Assembly: GCA_025769875.1 (NCBI GenBank)
Contig: JAGFNK010000328.1
Span: forward strand, 1-59,892
Direction of reading: 5' to 3'
Length of the DNA: 59,892 nucleotides
Origin: Russula earlei
Taxonomy: Eukaryota; Basidiomycota; Agaricomycetes; Russulales; Russulaceae
Of the stretch, positions 20,447-30,192 are shown in pieces (positions within the stretch are counted from its first letter, which is position 1; the number at the start of each line of letters is the position of its first letter). Below the pieces are notes generated by a model. That model saw only the letters and a list, made by a program, of their open reading frames with translations, was not told where the DNA came from and did not search any database. A program made the translations under genes and the position numbers.

Positions 20447-20846
20447 GACGGGCAGGAAGGGATAAGTCGACTCTGCTTATAGTCAACTCAGTGGATGATA
20501 AAAGTAAAATATTTCAAGTGCTGAGTAGGCTCTGTTGTGGCCACAAATTATATTACATAAGTAATGACCTTAGTTGAGCACGAAAAATGTGACAAAAAAG
20601 GTTAAATATGGAGAGTCTACTCATTCCGGCACAACTTTTAGCCTAGCCTGGCTAAAAGTTGTGCCGGAATGAGTAGACTCTCCATATTTAACCTTTTTTG
20701 TCACATTTTTCGTGCTCAACTAAGGTCATTACTTATGTAATATAATTTGTGGCCACAACAGAGCCTACTCAGCACTTGAAATATTTTACTTTTATCATCC
20801 ACTGAGTTGACTATAAGCAGAGTTGACTTATCCCTTCCTGCCCGTC
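20447..20846. repeat. 400-bp near-perfect palindrome (197-bp arms, 6-nt loop)
   Basis: Arms 20447-20643 and 20650-20846 are reverse complements with a single mismatch (CG in the left arm, CA in the right arm equivalent, near 20469). The spacer is TAGCCT. The outer ends read GACGGGCAGGAAGGGATAAG. A degenerate relative of one arm end is at about 40280-40372 (ACTTATCCATTCCTG), so this is probably a MITE or foldback family rather than a unique accident. No clear target duplication is visible around it. Confidence 0.93.
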
Positions 20847-20855
20847 ATGAGAGCA

Positions 20856-21031
20856 TTCTCAAAATGGAAAGTAGATCCAAAAGTAGAAATGGCCCAAATG
20901 GGATGGCTCTCAAAAACTGCAAGCCATGGCTGCATGCTCAAGTAAGACTCATGACTGGCAAGTGGCAACAAAGGTGTTTGATGTTCTCAAAATGGAAACT
21001 AGATCCAAAAGTAGACATGGCCCAAATGGGG
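20856..21031 (+). repeat. Tandem 48-bp direct duplication, period 128
   Basis: 20856-20903 and 20984-21031 share TTCTCAAAATGGAAA and ATCCAAAAGTAGA with a few substitutions, close to the right end of the hAT. The pair probably forms part of its subterminal structure. Confidence 0.7.
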
Positions 21032-21154
21032 CAGCTTGAATCGGCTCAAGCCGCAAGCCAGGCTTGGCTCGGTCCGGCTCACCCAATCTGGCCAAGCCAT
21101 TGCTGAGCCGAACTGAGCCGGACCAGACCAAGCGGTGACAGCACTACCTGGTTG

Positions 21155-21302
21155 TGTCATAGTGCCTTTGCAATAGCAATATCTTGCACCGCAGGGGGAG
21201 TAGCCCAAGAAACAGAAGTGTGTTGGCAATGCAAAGTGAGAGAGGTCTCTCTTGAGTAAAATAGGATAATATATGGTCAGGACCTGGCCTTGGTTCATAA
21301 CA
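21155..21302 (-). repeat. Inner LTR1 (-), right part
   Basis: Continuation of the LTR1 interrupted by the hAT at 14901. Ends GGTTCATAACA at 21302. Confidence 0.85.
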
Positions 21303-21520
21303 GTTTGTCAGACTGTCCATTTGTGATACTCTCCTTCCAAAGTACTCCTTAATGACCTCTTTGTTTAAAGTCCCCTCCTCATCTTCAAGGTACTCTTCAA
21401 CAACCACCTTGTTTAAAGCCTCCTCACCACACTGGCCTCTAGCCTTTGCCTTTGTCTCTTGCAACACATACCAGTCCCCATCTGGTACCTCCTTGTCATT
21501 TGGCTTGTCCTCCTGTTCAA
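21303..21520 (+). repeat. Outer LTR1 (+), right part
   Basis: Continues the LTR1 that began at 13732 (TCAGACTGTCCATTTGTGAT onward). It stops at about 21520, before the normal LTR1 end. Confidence 0.75.
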
Positions 21521-21577
21521 TGTAGTGCTTTCAAGTCAGGTCACATTGACTGCAAAAAACTGCTTGACTGAACCTGA
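21521..21577 (+). other. Short unassigned segment, possible transposon edge
   Basis: Begins TAGTGCTTTCAAGTCAGGTC and is rich in GACTGA/TCAGTC. Together with 22544-22885 it was one piece before LTR2 inserted (duplication CCTGA). It could be a hAT-like terminus but no partner end was found. Confidence 0.35.
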
Positions 21578-22538
21578 AGTCAAGACTCACTGTTGAACTA
21601 TCCAGTTCAAGAGCGAGGGATAAGCTCGAAGACGAGTCGATAGACATCCAAGACCGCATGGGCAAGGAGTAGAACCCAGAGGAGTAACAAATACCAGAGA
21701 GGTATTGTTACTGTGAGAGTAGAACAATCACGCAGGGAAGAGGCCAGGATAGTCACAAGGGGATGGTCCTTAAAGGAGTATCCCAGGAATGGAGAGTGCC
21801 GTAAACAAATGGACAGTCTGAGGACTGTCCGCTACTTTATTGAGCGCTTATATACTACAAGAGAACTGCTAAATAAGGAACAAGTCATAACCTTGTTATC
21901 AAGCACCATAGAGTGATGAGTAAGAAGTCGGAGGACACTTACTGAGCATGCTCAGTCATGCTCAGTAAGCTGCTGAGTAAGAAGCTTCTCTTGATGAGTA
22001 AGAGCTTCCATTGTCCACGTGTTCACTGCTTTAGTGCACGTGCAAGCACCTGATTCATTTTCTGTTAGTTAGTTTAGGGCCAGTCATTTGAGGACTTGTA
22101 GTTTGGTTAGGGAATAGTGTTATCTTATAAGGCCCTTATATAGTTCTATTAGGATCCTTAGAGTCGACCCTAATACTTCTATTAAGGTCCTTAGTGTTGC
22201 CTTATAGTTCGTTCTATAGTTATTAGAGTTGGTCTAATAACGCGTTGTAGGGCCTTTGATACTAGGTTAGTACCTATTGTAGAGTTCCTAGGGTCATTCC
22301 AAAGGGTCCTTAGAAAGGCCCTAATGCTGTCTTTTGTTGCTAGAAGGGTTGCCTTTAAGTGGGGCTTGCTGTATGTCGATTGTGCCGAGAATCGCTCGCA
22401 CAACAATGCGCGCGCGATATTGTGGACACCTCTACTCACCCCTTTTGCTCGTGTGAACAGGGTGACACCATAGAGGCTGGGTTTCCTCCTATAAGGAAGG
22501 GTCCTTCAAGGGCCCTCTCCAGAGAATGGTTCATGACA
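21578..22538 (+). repeat. Solo LTR2, TSD CCTGA
   Basis: 961 bp, colinear with the LTR2 at 10842-11803, ending GGTTCATGACA. It is flanked by CCTGA at 21573-21577 and 22539-22543. The first base is A instead of T. Confidence 0.92.
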
Positions 22539-22543
22539 CCTGA

Positions 22544-22885
22544 CCTGACTGATCATGACTGAACTTTCAGTCAAGGTCAAACTGGTTTGTAGAATTGCCA
22601 GTCACAGTCACATCAACTTTCAAACAAGATAAAAACTGGTTATGACTGGTCATGACTGGTGTGCCTGGTGCCTGGTGTGCCTGGTGTGCCTGGGATTTCT
22701 GTCAAGATTTCATGGGTTTGAAAATTATGGTCATAGCTTTAGACAAGCTCTAAACCACCAGTGTGGTGTGTCCAGGGATGCATGAGTGTGAAAGAGTGGG
22801 GCTGTTAGACCAGTAAGTGGACATTGACTGAGGAACCAGAGGTGGGAGCAAGAAGGGGAGAGAGGAGCTATTATCACATGCATGG
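22544..22885 (+). other. Unassigned segment with small tandem repeat
   Basis: Rich in GACTGGTCATGACTGG motifs and a short tandem of GTGCCTG units at about 22660-22693. No coding evidence. It directly precedes the integrase remnant of element E. Confidence 0.4.
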
Positions 22886-23893
22886 TTGTTCAAAGTTCTT
22901 CATTTGAGCAGAGGCAGATGTCAAAGGAAGGACACCCTGAAACATGCGCCACTCCAACCATTTGATACAAATGTGTCAGCTGGCCCCTTCCAATATGTTT
23001 CAATGGACCTTATCACAGATCTTCCAAAATCTGGATCATATGATTCCATTCTCACCATTGTTGATCAAGGCTGTTCAAAGGCTGCAAAGTTTATCCCCTG
23101 CAATAAAACCATAGATGGTCTAGGCATTGCCATCAAGTACCTGGCTAATCTATTTCCATGGTTTGGAATTCCCAAGAGAATCATCTCTGACAGGGACCCC
23201 CATTTCAAAGGAAACTTTGCCAGGGCCATCTGTAAAGCCACAGGGATCAAACAAAACTTGAGCACCGCCTTTCACCCACGCATGGATGGACAAACCGAGC
23301 GGATGAACCTCTGGATAGAAACTTATCTAAGGGAATTTGTAAACAGATGGCAAAATGATTGGCACACACTACTTCCTATTGCTGAGTTTGCTCACAATAC
23401 TTGGTGACATGAAGGCACCAGGCACACACCACACAAACTTCTTCTTGGTATCAATCCAACTGCCAAATGGACAACAATGGACATATCTGTTCCTGAGGCT
23501 GAAACACATCTCAAAATCATGGAACAGGTATGATCCAGGGCACAGGAAGAACTTCTGAAATGTATCAAACCATCAGAAGAACCAAGGAAGCTCGAAGAAG
23601 GACAACTCATGTGGCTGGATGGACGTAATCTGGTGGTTAAGGCCCCATCAAAGAAGCTTGCCCCCCAGCGTTATGGACCATTTGAGGTGATACAACAAAT
23701 CACACCAGTGGCATATCGCATCAAATTACCCCCATCAATGAAAATCCACAATGTGTTTCATGTGGATCTTCTCATGCCATTTACTGAAACAGGGGCATAC
23801 GGTAAAGCTTTCACCTGGCCACCACCTGACATTGTACAAGGAGAAGAAGAATATGAAATTGCTGTTGAGATCTGCACTGCCCAGAGTCTCAGG
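22886..23893 (+). pseudogene. pol: Integrase of element E
   Basis: Integrase core on the + strand. The first block is S-M-D-L-I-T-D-L-P near 23000, then the S-D-R-D-P-H-F aspartate near 23190, and F-H-P-R-M-D-G-Q-T-E-R near 23270. It ends A-E-F-A-H-N and then shifts frame near 23403. The GPF/Y region is at 23609-23890: M-W-L-D-G-R-N-L, Q-R-Y-G-P-F-E-V and N-V-F-H-V-D-L-L. It then enters the chromodomain (G-E-E-E-Y-E-I) and is cut at about 23893. The sequence upstream of 22886 is foreign, so RT has been lost. Different enough from elements A/B to be another lineage. Confidence 0.85.
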
Positions 23894-24258
23894 TGTGTTG
23901 TGATATGATCACAACTTGGATGCGTTGACGTGTCGGATCACCCAGACCAGGCATCACCGGCTCAGCTCATACGCTGCAGCACACGTTAGTTACACTGATA
24001 GAGTGATTTAGGACAATTGGTAGCTACTTACAACTGATCCTCGGACTTACTTAGTGATCTGTGATGGTAGTTAACTGTACTGCATCTAGTGGCGGTCTCA
24101 GGTACTTAAGAATGCCACAAAGTACGTAGATCACTTCAGTTTTGTGTCAACCAAACTGAACTATTGTCTGATAGATCTGCCTGCGATCTTATCATCTGCT
24201 GCTATCTAATCACACATACTGCATCTATATTCAACAATTGCTGCTATCATTGGAGACA
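23894..24258 (+). repeat. LTR7-type insertion inside the chromodomain
   Basis: About 365 bp starting TGTGTTGTGATATG and ending GGAGACA. The beginning is strongly similar to 51371-51840 (GTTGTGATGTAATCACAGCTC, then CATCACC-GCTCAGCTCAT). It separates the first and second halves of the chromodomain. A clean 5-bp duplication is not visible, so the ends may be off by a few bases. Confidence 0.6.
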
Positions 24259-24467
24259 GGAAGTACTGAGGCAGGACACAATACCTCATTCATTGGGAAG
24301 GATACCCGGTTTCGGAGTGCTCATGGGTCAATTCTGCTGACCTTCATGCTCCGGCTCTACTCAAAGAATACTTGAACTCAAAGACAAATTCCCCTGTGGG
24401 TGGACAAGCTCATGTATAAAAACCCTCCTCCAGAACTCAAGATGGCAGAGCATCTTCTACAACTTGC
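24259..24467 (+). pseudogene. pol: Chromodomain C-terminal half of element E
   Basis: Reads H-W-E-G-Y-P-V-S-E-C-S-W-V-N-S-A-D-L-H-A-P-A-L and L-K-E-Y-L, the second half of a chromodomain, after the LTR7 insertion. An early frame break follows the insertion edge. It ends before the separate 3' ORF. Confidence 0.75.
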
Positions 24468-25748
24468 TTGCCATCTCATCCATTCTACCTACCAAACTAC
24501 TTCTTCACCTTCTCCACCCTCTTCACCTTCAAACTCTACCTCTTCTCATTACTGCCAATGTCTCAATCCCCAGTTTATATTCCATCCTTGCCCATCCCAA
24601 CCTACTCATCCCCTGCCTACTGTCCCTCGTCCCCAGTCCCCACTTGTGCCTCCCCCATTCTCACCTACCCTTCCCCCACTCTTTCCTATGCCAACAACAT
24701 TGCCATCACCTCCCCCACTCCCCAATTGGCAAGAAGGTCTTTACCCTTCAAGAACCCTCCTGCCTATGAGTGCGATGAGGATGACGACAATGCCATCGCC
24801 CGAGTCTGTCTCTCCCCTCTTTCACCATCCATCTCCCTCTCCTCCACCCTTCTCAGATCTGACTGCAATGCCCTGGGACTTGACCTTTTCCCAGCATGCA
24901 CTCCATCCCCATTCTCCCTTGCTGAACAATTCGAGGCTGCCAAATTCTTTGACACCCCTCGCCTTCCACAACCCAGCCCTGACTGGATCCCCTCCTTGGA
25001 CTACCCCCTTATTGATTTCACAGTCCCTGAGTACCCTGGAGGAACCATGTACAGGGCAAACTGGTTTCTTGTCAAGTTGGATGCTTGACCAGAACCCCTC
25101 ATCCATGCTACCCTTGGCAAGGGAGCCCCCATCTTCTCTCAAGTATTCACACCAATCCCCGCTGCCTGGCCCATCTCAGTCCCCAACAAGGAACAGTGGG
25201 ACATGCTCCTCGCTGACCAGCCTTACACAAACTTTGTCAATAGGGCCATTGAGGATGACAATGACCCCTCCCTCACAGCAGGAGTCAAATCATACAGGTA
25301 CAGGACAGCAGAGATCCTCAAGAGAAGACAAACCATACACCTCCTCTTCGCCCAAATACTCGAACATCGAGGCCACCTTAAAGAAGTCAAACAAACCCTC
25401 ACTGCCGCCAATACTCTCAATTGGGTTACCCTCAACCTCAGGTGGCAAGACAGATCAAATGAAGAAGAAGATGGTAGTCACCTACAGGAACTTATGCGAC
25501 TCGATTTGTCTTCCTCCGCCGACTCCTTCCGACTCCCTGGCTCATCCTTCTCATCCAACTCTCCCAGACTCCCACCAGTCTTCTCCTGTCACTCCAGAAA
25601 ATCCTGCTTTCATTGCAGTGAACTGGGGCACATTCAACCAAACTGTCCCAACAGAGGAGATTATCAAACAAAAAGGGTACGATCTGTGAAGTCAGACCAA
25701 CCTTGGAGGAAAGTAGGTTGGCCCTATCATCGTCGTTCTCACTTCTAG
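24468..25748 (+). pseudogene. 3' ORF of element E: Pro-rich protein with CCHC zinc knuckle
   Basis: A single frame of about 427 codons located after the chromodomain and before the 3' LTR. It is broken only by one TGA at 25086-25088. The first half is Ser/Pro-rich with an acidic E-C-D-E-D-D-D-N patch. The second half has helical segments (L-K-R-R-Q-T-I-H-L-L-F-A) and a zinc knuckle C-F-H-C-S-E-L-G-H-I-Q-P-N-C at 25605-25646, then a basic tail. CCHC knuckles normally belong to Gag, which lies 5' of pol. Here the knuckle protein is 3' of pol. It could be an RNA-binding accessory protein or a relocated Gag. No closer family is recognised. Confidence 0.65.
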
Positions 25749-25755
25749 GGGCCTT

Positions 25756-25768
25756 GATGGGGGGGTGA
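25756..25768 (+). promoter_or_regulatory. Polypurine tract of element E
   Basis: GATGGGGGGGTGA abuts the LTR8 start TGTTACACC, the expected place for plus-strand priming. Confidence 0.7.
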
Positions 25769-26651
25769 TGTTACACCATTTTCCTTTTACGTTTACTTCT
25801 TACCTTTTGCTATGGACTGCTTGCTTTCGTATGTCCCTTTGCTTACTGGTCTTGTGATCTCTTACGTCTTGTGATCCTTTCTGTGTTATCATGTGATCCA
25901 TACACGTCCAGGTAACACTGGATTGCTGTTACTTTCCCTTTGTTTGGTTCTCTTTCCATTTATATTCACTTCTTAGTTTTGACTGTGCAATGCTGCGCAC
26001 CTACTGTGCAGCACAGTTACTTGGTTCTGACTCATTTGTGGCCTCATTCCTATGACTCCTAATTATTATGACTCCTACTATACTAGTAGCACAGTCAAAG
26101 CGCAGCTATTGCTGCGCTTCTCCTGTATATATAAGCTCAGTACTTTGTGACCAAAGCCCTAAGCTTGGTCTCTTGTAGAATCCAACCTACTCTTGTCCAA
26201 ACATATTCTCCTGCAACCCACTTCACTCCTAATCCTCAAACCACATCCACCTCTCCATTTCATCAACTCTCAAAACACCATCCACCATCTACCCTTCGCC
26301 TTTCCCTTCCTTTCCTAAGAGTCTCTCTTCACTCCCCTGAGAAGAGCTCTCCTCCTTTAAGACCTACCTTCCTCTACTCTCTCTGCATTGTTCAAGGTCC
26401 CCGATGGACTTGAACGCATATAGCTAGTGGAACCAGCCCTAGTCTATCCCATTACAAACTTACCCTAGCTTCTCAACGGACCGAGTCATACTAGGAAGGG
26501 TCTATTGGCCATAACCTGTTTAGCATAAAACACTTTGACCGCTGCAGGGATCCTTACTCTTTATACATGGGAACCAGCCCATTTCTTGAACACATCTCTA
26601 TCACCGACTTGTCTTTACGCTTGCGAACTGACACGGCTAGTTACCGTGACA
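25769..26651 (+). repeat. LTR8, 3' LTR of element E (883 bp)
   Basis: TGTTACACCATTTTCC to GTTACCGTGACA. Contains a TATATATAAG box at 26126-26135. Next bases CATCA are part of the interrupted LTR2 (-), so they could be the right copy of a target duplication; the left side is missing. Confidence 0.8.
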
Positions 26652-27071
26652 CATCAAGAGAAGCCTTCTTACTCAGCAGCTTACTGAGCATGACTGAGCA
26701 TGCTCAGTAAGCATACCCCGACTTCTTACTCATCCATCTATTGTGCTTGATAACAAGGTTATGACTTGTTCCCTATTTAGCAGTTCTCTTGTAGTATATA
26801 AGCGCTCAATAAAGTAGCAGACAGTCTTCAGACTGTCGATCTGTTTATGGCACTCTCTATCCCTGGGATACTCCTTTAAGGACTGTCCCCTTGTGACCAT
26901 TCTGGCTTCTTCCCAGCATACCTGCTCAACTCTACCAGTAACTGTACCTCTTTGGTATTTGGTACTGCTTTGGACTCTACTTCTTGCCCACGCTGTCTTA
27001 GACATCTATCGACTTGTCTTTGAGCTTACTCCTTGCTCTTGAACTGGATAGTTCAACAGTGAGTCTTGACA
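26652..27071 (-). repeat. LTR2 (-), partial
   Basis: Reverse-orientation LTR2 from inside the LTR to its start, which reads CAGTGAGTCTTGACA on the + strand at 27057-27071. Its other half was displaced by element E. Confidence 0.85.
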
Positions 27072-28227
27072 ACCTGGTTTGAGAGAATGAGAATTGAATG
27101 TGATTCAGAAAGTAAGTTGAGCATAAGGCTCAACTCTCAATACACCTGTTGGGACTCACTGTTGAATAATCCAGTTCAAGAGCGAGGGATAAGCTTGAAG
27201 ACAAGTCAGTAGACGTCCAAGATGGTGTGAGCAAGAAGTAGGGTCCAGAGCAGTACCAAGTACCAAAGAGGTATGGTTACTGGTAGTATCAAGAAGTCAT
27301 GCAAGGAAGAGGCTAGGGTTATCACAAGGGGACAGTCCTAAAGGAGTATCCCAGGAGTAGAGAGTGCCATAAACAAATGGACAGTCTGAAGACTGTCTGC
27401 TACTTTATTGAGCACTTATATACTACAAGAGAATTGCTAAATATGGAACAAGTCACAACCTTGTTATCAAGCACAATAGACAGATAAGTCAGAAGTCAGA
27501 GTGTGCTTACTGAGCATGCTCAGTCATGCTCAGTAAGCCACTGAGTAAGAAGACTCATACCAATGAGTAAGAGCTTTTACTGTCCATGTGTCCACTGCTT
27601 AAGTACACATGCAAAACACCTGATTCATTTCCTGTTAGTTAGTTTAGGGCCAGTCATTTGAGAACTTGTAGTTTAGTTCAAGGAGTAGAGTTGTGTATAA
27701 GGCCCCTTATATAGTTCTATTAGGGTCCTTAGAGTCAACCCTGATACTTATATTAAGGCCCTAAGTATTGCTTTATAGTTTGTTCTATAGTTATTAGAGT
27801 TAGTCTAATAACATGTTGTAGGGCCTTTAGTATCTTGTTAGTGCCTCTTGTAGGGCACTTAGAGTCATCCTAAAGGGTCCTTAGAGAGGCTGTAATACTG
27901 TTCTTTATTGCTAAAAGGCTTGCCATTAAGTGGGGCTTGCTGTATGTCAATTGTGCCAAGAATCGCTCATGTGACAATGCGTGCGTGATATTGTGGACAC
28001 CTCTACTCACCCCTTTTGTCCATGTGAACAGGGTGGCACCATAGAGGCTGGGTTTCCTCTACTAAGGAAGGGTCCTTCAAGGGCCCTCTCCAGGAACTGG
28101 TTCATGACAGATCACAAAGTATCAGTCAGTGAATCAGTAAGCAATCAGTAAGCAGAAAACAGTATGCATGAAAGAGTAAGCAACCATAGATAAGCAGGTA
28201 AAAATGAACGTGAGTTGAATCCTAACA
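27072..28227 (-). repeat. 3' LTR of element C (LTR3), split by LTR2
   Basis: 27072-27146 and 28110-28227 match the LTR3 at 36456-36964 in the same orientation. The LTR2 at 27147-28109 lies between them and the central LTR3 bases are lost. On the - strand the LTR opens TGTTAGGATTCAACTC at 28227, directly after a purine tract, which identifies it as the 3' LTR. Confidence 0.8.
27147..28109 (+). repeat. LTR2 (+) inserted in LTR3
   Basis: 963 bp from TGTTGGGACTCACTG to GGTTCATGACA. The flanks ACACC and GATCA do not match, so the insertion was accompanied by deletion of LTR3 sequence or the duplication was lost. Confidence 0.88.
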
Positions 28228-28240
28228 CCATACCCCCTCT
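28228..28240 (-). promoter_or_regulatory. Polypurine tract of element C
   Basis: On the - strand AGAGGGGGTATGG stands immediately before the LTR3 start TGTTAGG. Marks the true 3' end of element C. Confidence 0.75.
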
Positions 28241-30187
28241 AGGTTAGGTCTGGCATGACCTAGTCACTTACTCCATGATACCCTTCAACCCACTCATCTT
28301 CCCATCCTTCAGTCATTGCTTGCACTTCACTTTCAAGGATGCAGTCAATAGCTTGTATTGGCCTTGGAGTGTAGTCCGGTGGAGTATTTAACTCTGCTAG
28401 ATGCTCATACTGTCTGATCTCTGCTTCAGTAGTGACTAGCCCAAGTTCAGAAGTACCAGCCCTAGGCATTTGTTGTGAGTTGGAGGCTAGTTGCACTGCA
28501 TTGGGAACTTCTCAAGCTGGAATCCCACTGCCTCATCTAGCAGTTTGCAGGGCACTTGATTCTCTTCTAACTTGGGTACTGCAATGCACAGGCTGACCAT
28601 GGCCTCTTCTCCCTTGTCTTTCTCATGCAGTGAGTGGGGGTTCTGATCCAGCCCTAGCTTCAGCTGGTGCAGCATGATGCGATGTTACAGGAGTCAGAGT
28701 CAGGGAAGGAAGGGGAGTGTCCAGATTAATAGTACTGTCACTTGAGACAGTTGCCACCAATTGTTCTGCAGTGGAAGTTTCTTCCCTTATGCTAATTAGT
28801 GTGCTCCTAAGGCCTTCTACTGTAGTAGATGTGCATGTTAGAGTACTCTTGAGGCCTTTCACTGTGGTAGATGCTGCTTGAGCATTAGCAACCACATCCT
28901 GTAAGACCTCCACTGTGCCTCATATATGTCCTCTCAGAGTCCTCTCTTCCAGCAAGAGAGGCCTCAGCTGACTGCACCTTTTGGTAGGCTGATAGAATTT
29001 AGGGTTGCCAGGGACTATGCAGTGTTGGCAAGAAATGCAAGCATAGTGGGGTGTTTTGTAGTGTCAGTCCCAGTGTCCCTTCCATCCACACCATCTGCAC
29101 TTGTGTTCATACATGAGTCACCACCATTCAGCCATTCTTGCATTGTAAGGGGGGGATGGAGGGTGAGAAAACTTTCCTCTCTCAACTTCTTCCTCCTTGC
29201 AAGCTCCTGAAGATGGTTCTCCTGTTCCTCTTTCTTTGTCCTGAGAATTCTTGCTCCTAGCCCCTCCTCTAATTCTTTCTGCAACATGACAGGCAATGAT
29301 GAGTTGTACCTCTGGTAAGCAGAGCTCCTCTTGCCATAAGTTTGTACCTTCCAGAATGCCTCATGGGCCATTTGCTCTTGAGATAAGAGACCACATTTCT
29401 CATGTGTGAGGGAGGAATTTGGCAGCTCAGAGATGAGTATATGCTCTCTGGTAGATATCCTCTGCTCTAGCTCTATCAAGAGCCAATTGATCTCTTTCTC
29501 ACTGAATAATTTTCTGTTGCTTGTTAAGTAGTTGATTTCATTGAGCCAAGCTTGTGAGTTGCATAGAATGGTGGTTAATGTGCCATATTTTGGCTTGGAC
29601 TCCAGCATCTCCCAATGTGTGTGTGACTGGGGTAAGGAGGGAATCAAACATGTGGAGAGAGAAATCTGGGATGTCAGCTGCAAGAATGTCAGGGTATTCT
29701 TCTTCACCTTCTGCAAGGGGCCAGGGGTAGAGGTTATAGTTAGGGTGCACATGTAAGGGTTCTCCGAAGACCAACTTGTCCTTCCCTTGGCAACCCCATA
29801 TGAACAGCTCTTCTGCTCCTGGGTTTCCACCCACACCCCATCAAATATATTTGGCTGGGACAAGTTCATGCCAGTTGTTCAGGATGGTGATATGGACAAG
29901 GTGTTGGCCAGGATCATAGCGCTCCCACCCTTCTCCAGGGATATCAGGGTCCACATAGGTACTAGTCAGTGAGATGGGTGTGATAGGAACTGGACTAGTC
30001 AATTCTTCTGTTGTAGGCCCAGGAGGTACAACTGCCTTGAGGTACTCAAGGTCAGGGAGGGATGGGGAAGGTGTTCGGACATGGTAAGAGGATGATGCTC
30101 ATTCATCTGCAGACATAGTAGTTCTGTTGCCAACAAGATCAAGGTAAACAGGAAGTAATTGGTCAATGTGAGTGCAACTGAGTCACT
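28241..30187 (-). pseudogene. 3' ORF of element C with knuckle-like Cys/His motif
   Basis: Lies between the chromodomain and the 3' LTR. The longest piece is 29015-29869. It contains helical, charged segments (L-L-I-E-L-E-Q-R-I-S-T-R-E near 29480; K-E-E-Q-E-N-H-L-Q-E-L-A-R-R-K-K near 29210). Near 29100 another frame gives C-R-W-C-G-W-K-G-H-W-D, a C-x2-C-x4-H start of a zinc knuckle, followed by further Cys/His. 28260-28913 gives a Thr/Ser-rich coiled stretch. Frameshifts prevent a continuous protein. By position and the Cys/His motif it parallels the 3' ORF of element E. No function is recognised. Confidence 0.5.
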
Positions 30188-30192
30188 GGCAA

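Larger units (their letters stand above)
14902..21146. mobile_element. Gene-carrying non-autonomous hAT element (Pack-hAT-like), 6.2 kb
   Basis: Terminal inverted repeats TAGTGCTGTCACCG occur at both ends (14902-14915 and, reversed, 21133-21146), fitting the hAT YARNG pattern. Perfect 8-bp duplications CCTGGTTG lie in the host LTR1. The subterminal regions are full of GGCTC/GAGCC motifs. No transposase is visible. The interior is GC-rich and holds decayed pieces of a xylulokinase gene (+), a TFIIS-domain gene (-) and an Hsp104 gene (+), two Pro/Ser/Ala-rich stretches, tandem duplications and a 400-bp palindrome. Mixed orientations of unrelated gene pieces between transposon ends indicate transduplication of host DNA. 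An alternative is accumulation by later insertions into the hAT. Confidence 0.85.
22886..26651 (+). mobile_element. Ty3/Gypsy chromovirus element E, 3' half with 3' ORF and LTR8
   Basis: Starts inside the integrase and runs through the chromodomain, a downstream CCHC ORF, a G-rich purine tract and an 883-bp LTR. RT and gag are missing. The chromodomain is interrupted by an LTR7-type insertion. It lies within an LTR2 (-) whose remainder begins at 26652. Confidence 0.82.

Noticed and set aside
21521..21577. TAGTGCTTTCAAGTC as another hAT end
   Set aside because: Only the first six bases match the hAT terminus and no opposite end or repeated 8-bp flank was found downstream.
22660..22693. Short tandem GTGCCTG units considered as a CRISPR-like or minisatellite array
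   Set aside because: Units are only about 7 nt, lack spacers and number very few; a local slippage repeat is sufficient, and the genome is eukaryotic.
23889..24263. Claiming LTR7 at 23894-24258 as a solo LTR with target duplication
   Set aside because: Flanks TCAGG and GGAAG do not match at any end placement tried, so it is listed only as an LTR7-type insertion.
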